Made by a program: the position numbers and the translations under genes. From Cryoendolithus antarcticus (Eukaryota; Ascomycota; Dothideomycetes; Cladosporiales; Cladosporiaceae), in assembly GCA_002077065.1 (NCBI GenBank), contig NAJO01000011.1:953001-1017000 (forward strand): a stretch of 64,000 bases of DNA. Direction: 5' to 3'. The notes beneath the pieces were generated by a model. That model was not told the DNA's origin and did not search any database. It saw only the letters and a list, made by a program, of their open reading frames with translations. Shown here piece after piece: positions 56,939 to 64,000 of this stretch. Numbering within the stretch: position 1 is the stretch's first letter; the number at the start of each line of letters is the position of its first letter.

Positions 56939-58489
56939 ATGGCCCCACGATCTGCCATCTTCTACAGCGCGCTGCTGTTCAGCACAACAGCATTCGCAGC
57001 GCAATTTTCGAACACTACAACCACGGCCCAATTCATAGGCTCGGCAAAGGGCTCACCAATCGAGGAGGCTACGCAGACGAGTCTGGAGGTTCCAAGTACG
57101 TCGCCAGCGGAGACCGTCATCACAACGACGTATAGCGAGCCGGCGGCAGTATCGGCCACATTGTCGACGTCTTCGACTTCGCCGACCTCGTATGTGCCTA
57201 CTACTTCACCGTTGACCACCACGACTACACCAGTCACCACTCCGGATACAACATACATCTCTCCTACGACTACTCCGGTGACGACGACTACTACGCCTGT
57301 CACCACGCCTGAGACGTCGTACCCTCCACCGACCACCACGCCAACGACTACGACCACCCCAGTCACTTCGGCAGCGACGACACCAGTCACTACCCCAGAG
57401 ACATACATTCCACCCACCACGACGCCGCCGTCATCATCGAGCACCACTACGCTAGCCGTGGTATCCTCGCCCATCATAGCGACCTCCGAGACGTCGCTCG
57501 CCGTGCCGACGACAGAAGCCTCGCAGACCTCTCTGCAAGTGCCCACTACTACGCCAGCCTTCACATACAAGCCTGATACCTCAAGCATCGAGACCGCACC
57601 GACGACTGCCGCTACCACGGCCGCTACATCCGCCGGTAACACTGAGAAGCCCTTCACTTACGTCCCCGCCACTAGCACCTCGACAGCCGCTACCTCTGGC
57701 ACAGCTTCAGTCGAGAACCCCCCAATCGAATACACGTACGCTTCCTCCGTCTCCACACCCAGCAATGGCCCTTCGACAACCGCAGCCGCGACCGCACAAA
57801 CCTCAAATGGCATCGTCATCATCCCCGCCTCCTCAAACACCGATACCTCCCTCTCAGCCCTGACGACCCACACCCTCTCCAATGGCATAATGTTTGCGCC
57901 TACCTCCTCTGCTCCCTCGCCCTACGCTCCTGGCGCGGCTTCCACCCACACTCTCAGCAACGGCATAGCCTTCGCCCCTACCTCTACCGCCGCATCCTCC
58001 GGCCTTCTAACAATCTCCATGATCCCCTCCGGCTCCAACTCCGGGGCCCTAGTCTACGGCTCGCAAACTCTAACTCCAGGCTCAACCCTCACAGCACCAG
58101 GCGGTACGCGCATCGCTCTCGAGACGATCTCCGGCAGCACTGCAGTTGTCGTAGCCGGGCCAACAACCACTGCCTCAGCTTTCCTACCCGTCAGGCCCTC
58201 GAAAACGAAGAGCGTGACGAGTAGCGAGGCAAGTACGACAGGCATGGCCGAGATCATCGTCTCAGGCCACACCTGGCGAGCAAGCGGCGTGACGCTCAGC
58301 GCTGGTGCACCGACGACGATGGCTACGGGGACGAAGACGGGGAGTGGAAGTGGAGCTACAATTGTGGCTGCAGCGAGTGGGAGCGCGACGCCGAGTCCGG
58401 GGTTGTACAGCGGTGGTGCTGGGGTTGTAGGAGTGAGCGGGATGGGAGTGATAGGTGCGGCGGTGATGGGTTTGGTGGCTGTGTGGTGA
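56939..58489 (+). CDS. mucin-like Ser/Thr-rich GPI-anchored protein
   Basis: Single exon, 516 residues. Signal peptide MAPRSAIFYSALLFSTTAFA; no cysteine-rich or enzyme domain. Residues ~90-170 are a Thr/Pro block with three related repeats of the form TPVTTPxTxYxxPTTTP. Two further repeats THTLSNGIxFAPTS lie near residues 310-350. A segment SQTLTPGSTLTAPGGTRIAL and IIVSGHTWRASGVTLSAG near 380-450 is a beta-like motif found in many fungal surface proteins. The C-terminus (GVVGVSGMGVIGAAVMGLV) is a GPI-type hydrophobic tail. It should be heavily O-glycosylated and sit in the wall. Role unknown: adhesion, hydration or structure are the usual guesses. Confidence 0.8.
   Translation: MAPRSAIFYSALLFSTTAFAAQFSNTTTTAQFIGSAKGSPIEEATQTSLEVPSTSPAETVITTTYSEPAAVSATLSTSSTSPTSYVPTTSPLTTTTTPVTTPDTTYISPTTTPVTTTTTPVTTPETSYPPPTTTPTTTTTPVTSAATTPVTTPETYIPPTTTPPSSSSTTTLAVVSSPIIATSETSLAVPTTEASQTSLQVPTTTPAFTYKPDTSSIETAPTTAATTAATSAGNTEKPFTYVPATSTSTAATSGTASVENPPIEYTYASSVSTPSNGPSTTAAATAQTSNGIVIIPASSNTDTSLSALTTHTLSNGIMFAPTSSAPSPYAPGAASTHTLSNGIAFAPTSTAASSGLLTISMIPSGSNSGALVYGSQTLTPGSTLTAPGGTRIALETISGSTAVVVAGPTTTASAFLPVRPSKTKSVTSSEASTTGMAEIIVSGHTWRASGVTLSAGAPTTMATGTKTGSGSGATIVAAASGSATPSPGLYSGGAGVVGVSGMGVIGAAVMGLVAVW
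57217..57430 (+). repeat. Thr/Pro-coding tandem repeats inside the mucin-like gene
   Basis: About three degenerate copies coding for TPVTTPxTxYxxPTTTP. In-frame tandem repeats of this kind often vary in number between strains. Confidence 0.65.
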
Positions 58490-59265
58490 AGTTGGGAGTG
58501 AGGGCGAAGCTTATGAGGTTATGTTGGCAATATACCCAAGGCGAAGGCGTAGGGAGTGAGGAGTTGGGAGGAGGGTGTAATTTGAAGGGGAGAGATTTGA
58601 GGGTAGGTAATTGTAATTTATGAATGAATGGTTCGCTTCGACTATGTGCTGCCCTTCCAGAGCGCTCGTTCGCAAGAGTCGTCTCATTAAACACTGCATG
58701 ACCACAAGCACCAGGCTCTGAGCGTACTGTACGGCGTTGCGTCGTTGTCTTGTGATGGCTTGTTGGTGTGCGCATAAAGGTAGCAGTCAGTCTCATTGAC
58801 AGGGCGTAAGACTAGAATAGCTTCGTTCGGGTCAGCTAGGTACATCCAGCACATTGGATTGCAGGCAGATGGGTAGGATACATAGGGATCAGACAGCAGT
58901 TGGACTACGATGGGATCGACATAAAGAGTTCCGATCAGGTCTGTGAAAATCGAGTGCTTCATCAGGTGATATGGGGAGGATGCAAGTTGCCAGAGGGGAA
59001 GGATGGAGACTCACTCATTGACACGCTCATTACCGTCTGCTTCTCACATCAAGTCCGTGAGTTGCTAGGTTTGCGGAAGATTGAGAGTGAAGGGCCGCAA
59101 GAAAGTTTGCTTCACCAATCCGGCTCGGCTAAATTTCCCCAATCAGTTCTATCGTCACTGCTTGGGATCGACCACGACGATTCATTCACTTCCCTCTCAA
59201 AGCCGCATATACACGCGCCATGCGGCTACACACCATCTCATACGTTCGCTGACACTCATTTGCGT
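58490..59265. other. intergenic before LSM1
   Basis: 776 bases between the mucin-like gene stop and the LSM1 start, same strand. The first ~130 bases are strongly purine-rich (gagggcgaagc ... ggaggaggg). The LSM1 frame is open back to 58900 but the family start is the ATG at 59266. Confidence 0.4.
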
Positions 59266-59943
59266 ATGGAGAACCTTTCTCTCCATGATGCCGGCCCGCC
59301 TGGACCGCCACCGCCTGGCCAGCAGCAGCAGCAGATGCCTCCGCCGGTTCCTCAACTTCCGCCCCAGATGTTCACGACTGCCGCGCAACTGTTGGATCTA
59401 ACGGATAGTGAGTGATGAGTAGGGACGAGTCAGAGGGCAAGAACGGTACTGACAAGGACCAAAGAGAAGCTCATGATCGCATTGAGGGACGGCAGGAAAC
59501 TCATTGGAGTCCTGAGGAGCTGGGATCAATTCGGTAGGATTTGGCACTACGCCGCAACACGGTGAGCTGCTGAGGCTGAGATCATGGCGTGCAGGCAATC
59601 TGGTTCTACAGAACACAGTCGAGCGTATGTTCGTACAGAATCTTTACGCAGATGTCGAGCGCGGACTCTTTCTGGTGCGCGGAGAGAACGTCACACTACT
59701 GGGCGAGATCGTATGTTCAGCGATCTGCCCACCGGTCCGCTACAAAGCCTTACTCACTCGTCCTCGCAGGATCTTGACAAGGACGACTACGTACCAGAGC
59801 CCTACAAGCTGGCTCCTGTGGGCGAGGTCTTCGCACTAAAGAAGGCCGAAGACGCAAAGGCGAAGAAGGCAGATTTGAGCAAGCAGAAGAAGCTCGCTGC
59901 CATCGGCTTCGAGAGCGAGCATCATGGTGAGGCCATTTTGTGA
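59266..59943 (+). CDS. LSM1: Sm-like protein Lsm1 (mRNA decapping)
   Basis: Four exons: 59266-59407, 59465-59533, 59595-59710, 59770-59943 (501 nt, 166 residues), every join in frame. After a Pro/Gln-rich start (MENLSLHDAGPPGPPPPG) the Sm fold spans residues ~37-110: the Sm1 motif KKLMIALRDGRKLIGVLRSW and DQFGNLVLQNTVE, the Sm2 motif RGLFLVRGENVTLLGEI. The C-terminal extension DLDKDDYVPEPYKLAPVGEV is the Lsm1-specific tail that reaches across the ring. Lsm1 joins Lsm2-7 in the cytoplasmic ring that, with Pat1, binds the 3' end of oligoadenylated mRNA and promotes decapping in P-bodies. The short poly-Gln run is from a CAG tract. Confidence 0.95.
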
Positions 59944-61002
59944 GCGCCCTGCTTCATGTCACCGTGGCACCAAGATACGACAAGCAAAGCTCTAGCATGG
60001 GCACCCAAGTGAGAGCGATGGAGGAAGCGAAAGGCGGTCATCAGATGTGGATGCTCGATGAGTATTTTCACTGTTCTATACGTCTTGAACATGCGGACGT
60101 GATGCATTCAGGGCCCAGCAGACTCTTCCTGGCGCCGAGAGCTGGCCAATTTCGAAAGGGGATTGATACAAGAAGGCTGGAGGCTCGTGAAGATGACAGA
60201 CGTAGCCACATCTCACGTCGCACTCGACGTCGAGACAGACACGAAACAAACGAACTCGCACGTCACGAGCACAGACAATGTTTGGCACTTGACCAATTTG
60301 CGACTAGTCCGTGCGCCCCGCGCCTTCCCAGACTTCACTTCACACTTCACTTTCATTTTTTCACCTTGCTTTGTTCAACGCGTTTTGTCAATCTCACAAC
60401 AGTACCGCAACAGCACTAATATTCTCGTTCTCGTCTCGGCGATCTCGGCACGCGCCTCGTAGATGCACATGTTTGTCTGAACATATGAGAAAGGAGACTG
60501 CTATACTCACATGTACGCACATGTGGTACCACGTGTTCGCGCAGCAGGTGCTTTTGCTCGAGGTGGGTTGCTCTTTCCTTCACTGAGTCTTGACACCACC
60601 TGCACCACCGCAGGAGATTGCGGCGATCATCAGCAACGCCGCACTTTGAAGAGATTTCATCCACTTCACCACTTCATCAACTTGACCACACGACACATCG
60701 ACATCAAACATATTGTCATCGTCTGGAGCCATGGTCAACTTGCATGTATGAGCGCTTCCATCTGGACCATACCATCTGGACTTACTTTCCGCTGGTCTCA
60801 CCGGTACCTGGACGAGCAGCAGACAGCAGACAGCAACACACAGCAGCAGTAGCAGTACTGCCACTCTGGACCGGCGTCACTACGCATCGCCGGAAGTCCT
60901 GCGGACTCTCTACTAACGTCCTCACAGGCGCTTCGCCTTCGTGCGAGCAATCACCATTCGTGTCTCAAGATCTCGCTCCCTCCGCCCGGAGCTTGATCCA
61001 CG
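59944..61002. other. intergenic, 1.06 kb, with CAG-rich tract
   Basis: Upstream region of the next gene, same strand as LSM1. An impure CAG tract (cagcagcagacagcagacag and on) lies at about 60820-60860, some 145 bases before the next ATG, probably in its leader. A 154-codon frame at 60618 overlaps the next gene's start and has no motif. Confidence 0.4.
60820..60860 (+). repeat. impure CAG/CAACA microsatellite
   Basis: About 40 bases of CAGCAGACAGCAGACAGCAACACACAGCAGCAG-like sequence upstream of the gene at 61003; non-coding in my annotation. Confidence 0.6.
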
Positions 61003-63398
61003 ATGTCGTACGACAGCTCGGACGACAGCAACAGCGACACCATCCACGTCGCATCTGCTCTGGTCCTGGACGGGAGCGATAACGAGAATCCGCTGCGCGT
61101 GGACGAGCAGCTCGAACGCGGCCAGATGCGTCGCGTACACGCAGAGGCTGAGAAAGCCTCTTACAACGGCAGAGGCAAAGGCCGTGTCAGCACGAGCCAA
61201 GCCACTTCGGATGACTCAGTCATGTCCGAAGAGATCACCGAGGCGACCAGCGACTCAGGGTCCGACGTCGAAGAATACACGTTCACGGCTGAAGATGACG
61301 CGGACGAATTGCTTGCTGTCATGGAGATCGAGGACTTCGTTGAGGACGAGACCGAGGTCGATGATGACGCGAGAAGTCACATATCTGTTTCATCCGACAT
61401 CGAAGACGACGGCAAAGTCGAGCTTTACCACCTCGATACTCACCCGTGGCGTGGGATGAGTCGCGCCGAGCGCCTGATGTTCGAGTCGCAATTCGGGCAG
61501 ACCTTTGAGCAGCCGCTTAAAGAATCCTGGAACGTGACGGAGGACCACCATCGCGTGCTGGACGAGATGATGTTCCGCTATGCTGCAGAGGTCCCCTTCG
61601 CATACTGGGTCTCGGATAAAATCACGGTCCAGGAATGGGTCATGAGGCAATATCAGCGTCAGACCTGGCGTCAGAACTTCGGCAGGGTATACAACCGCCC
61701 CACGCGTCCTCTCCAGCAGCAGCAACAATATCCGCAGCTCCCATACCCAGGTGCGCAACACCAGGGAGCCTCGCACCCATCCCAGCATCGCCGATCGACG
61801 GCTCTGCCCTTACATAAGGTGAGCATGCCGCCTGGCTCACACTCTTTCCTGGGCCACGGCCAGTATAATGTCCACCACATGCACGGCCTGAACGCGATAC
61901 TCGGCACTTCTCAGCCTCAGCGCATGCCATATCCGTCCGTGGCCAATCAAGGCGACCTGCCGTACCTGCCGAGACAGCCATACTCAGACCTCAGCATGGG
62001 ATCATACAGGTAAACTTTCCACCAGCTACCCTAACCTGTTAAATCGAAGACTGACTGAATCATAGCTACGGTAACCTCCGATCATCACCGCCCAGAAACA
62101 AGAAGTCCAGCCCTGCGCTACCTCCACCAACTCCACCATACGCGATACGCCCGAGGCCTGTAAACATAAAGGCACCACCGAAGACGAGCCGTGGGACGAA
62201 GCGTCGCCAGGCAGAGGCCGATGACTTCCCATGGAACCGTGACTTCGACTTCATCAAAGCCAAGATCGCCGCTCAGTCGTCAAAGGCCTGGGACATGTCG
62301 ATCTACGACGCCAGCACGCTGAAAGCCATGGAGGCTGTGCGGGCGTCCAACATGCCGATTTTTGAGGGCCTCGAGGACACCATCACAAACAAGCAGAAGA
62401 CTGGTCGTTTGGCGAAGAAGGCGAAGGAGGTTTCGTCTGACCCTGTCAGTGAGGATGAGAGCCCAGCACCGCGTCAGAAAGGTGGTCGTAGAAAGACTGC
62501 CGACACTGGCAATAGCTCGCCCGCTCCCGACAACAGTGCGCTTGTAGGAAACTTTGCTTTCGAGAGCGATACTGACCGAGCGAAGGCCTTGAGCTTGAGC
62601 TCGAAGATGACCAAGCCCGAGGACCTCATCATCGCTGGCGAGGACATGACTATCTCCCTGGACGTGTTGGCCACTATTAAGATCTTCTGGAGCCCTGGTA
62701 ACAAAGGCCCATCGCAGAACCTCCACCATGCTGTGTTCAGCGTCACAGATGCCATCCTCACGCATCAGCAGCTCGCTGGGACGAAGATTCTCAATGAGAC
62801 TGCGGCCAAGTGCATCATCGACTTTCGCCCCGATCTCCTCTGGCGTGAAACCCTCATCCGCATCCTTAGCGAAGGCAACATGAGCAACAAAGAGATTCGC
62901 GACCGCGTCTGCCTCAATGGCTGCAACTCTGATCGCGCTACTATCACCAAGCGTCTCGGTGCTGCGCTCGGTAACAACAGCAGCACTGTCAAGGACAATT
63001 ACGAGGCTGAGGTGAAGTATGTGAGATGGGCGAACGGCAATAGGCGCGACTACAAGGACTACCAGAGCTTCTTTGGCAAGCATCCGCCGCCGGTGAGAGA
63101 GCTGGTGTATCCAAAGATCCCTGAGGGGACTGTGGTGCAGCTCAGCAGCGATGTTGATCCTGAGGCTGAGGTGGGACGTCCGAGGAAGCAGTTGAAGTTG
63201 ACTACGAAGGGATTGAAGTGGAAGGCGAGTGAGTTGAGCAGTAGCGTGGTCACTTCTGCGACTGAGGAGAAGGATGTCGGGATGGTGGCTATGGGTACGC
63301 AGGTTGAGGAGGAGGTTGAGCAGGAGGCTGGTGCTGAAGATGATGAGGATGCGGTCTCGCTGCAGGGCTCGGATGTCTTGGACGAGATGTCTGACTGA
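61003..63398 (+). CDS. large disordered protein of unknown function
   Basis: Two exons: 61003-62009 and 62066-63398 (2340 nt, 779 residues), 56-nt intron with a CTGAC branch, in frame. I do not recognise the family. Residues 1-150 are acidic and Ser-rich (MSYDSSDDSNSDTIHVASAL). A helical block follows (HPWRGMSRAERLMFESQFGQ; EEMMFRYAAEVPFAYW-like). Residues ~225-400 are Gln/Pro/His-rich, then a basic Lys/Arg patch with TSRGTKRRQAEADDFPWNRD. The best folded candidate is residues ~540-700: LDVLATIKIFWSPGNKGPSQ, WRETLIRILSEGNMSNKEIR, RVCLNGCNSDRATITKRLGA, YVRWANGNRRDYKDYQSFFG, which has the look of a helix-turn-helix unit. The acidic tail ends DVLDEMSD. Nuclear location is likely; function unknown. 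Confidence 0.75.
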
Positions 63399-64000
63399 AG
63401 GCCCACTCCATGGGGAAACGATGCACGATCCGCTACACACAACACCGCATGCGCAGCCTTGCCACCACTTGCAGACACACGGTCGACAAGCGGCACGCCC
63501 TACTACGAGACTCTGGAATACTGGTTGACATCACGACAGCTTCCAGCTCGCTGCAAAAGCTCTGCTCTCCTCTCTTCACGCGTTACTTCCCTTGCTTTTA
63601 CATTGGTCTGCTGGCGCGACGAGCACTGGAAAGAGACCACTTCTCTCGCGTTCCCACTGCGTTCTTGGCCATCGGCGGGAGTAGTTTGCTTGGCACGATA
63701 CACAGGTTAGGATGGGTTACGCAGCAACTCATCGGGGTGTGGCATGCAGTGCACACTGGTTGATACTTTACAGGGCGTTTTGGCCAATGGGGGAGTACAA
63801 TGGCTAGATACCCAGGATCGCATTGGAATGGTTGGCGTGCTTTGAAGCGCTGAGTACTTGGGTTGCTTGAGTAGTCAGTCAAAGGAAATGATATTATACC
63901 TGACCACTGTGCCGCTCAATCGCGAAATGTCTTTCAGATTCAGGCGCCGGTGCTCGTGTTTCGCGTCACCAAGGCCTTGGATGCCTCTTCTCTTCGAGTC
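63399..64000. other. window end, no gene called
   Basis: 602 bases after the last stop. Short frames on both strands overlap and have no motif; a neighbouring gene may begin beyond the window. Confidence 0.35.

Noticed and set aside
56962..57657. 231-codon antisense frame through the mucin-like gene
   Set aside because: The Val/Gly-rich frame is the mirror of Thr/Pro/Ser codons on the sense strand; it has no motif and the sense gene has signal peptide and GPI tail.
62280..63440. 386-codon minus frame opposite the 61003 gene
   Set aside because: Long but without motif; the plus strand has a consistent spliced frame continuing from the upstream exon.

Overview
The window reads as chromosomal DNA of a filamentous ascomycete. 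Genes lie on both strands and most carry 0-3 short introns (about 44-104 nt, GT..AG, usually with a CTGAC or CTAAC branch site). Fungal-only families are present (CFEM, HbrB, Zn2Cys6, SPX phosphate transporter, UVDE, GPI-anchored Ser/Thr-rich wall proteins). A Dothideomycete, possibly of the Capnodiales/Mycosphaerellales group, is my best guess from the gene style; the sequence does not prove it. I saw no transposon, rRNA, tRNA, CRISPR or virus-like element.

Layout. 0-14.7 kb: tail of an alpha/beta-hydrolase, TORC2 subunit HbrB, a CFEM GPI protein, a myotubularin lipid phosphatase, meiotic Spo22/Zip4, a DUF1772 membrane protein and Sus1. 16-33 kb is metabolic: a GH51 arabinofuranosidase divergent from an MFS sugar transporter; a GPI wall protein; a dimethylglycine-dehydrogenase-like FAD/GcvT enzyme divergent from a choline/betaine-type Rieske oxygenase; a flavin amine oxidase divergent from a secreted GH43 enzyme. 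33.2 kb: KEOPS subunit Gon7. 33.8-39.2 kb: five head-to-tail paralogues of a small F-box-like family, the most distinctive part of the window. 40-63.4 kb: UV-damage endonuclease Uve1, a Zn2Cys6 regulator, an SPX-type phosphate transporter, a RasGEF with an N-terminal GTPase-like domain, an MpaB/DUF2236-type oxygenase, ribosomal protein eS8, a mucin-like GPI protein, Lsm1 and a large unrecognised disordered protein.

How genes may work together (inference): GH51, the transporter and GH43 fit use of arabinoxylan. The Rieske enzyme and the FAD/GcvT enzyme fit stepwise N-demethylation of betaine-like compounds, with the amine oxidase possibly adding amine catabolism. The five F-box-like genes share their whole-length core, a 3' terminal intron and, in three of five, a promoter element about 105-125 bp upstream, so they look like a recent, diverging local family. 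All exon joins were worked out by hand from splice signals and reading frame; none has transcript support.
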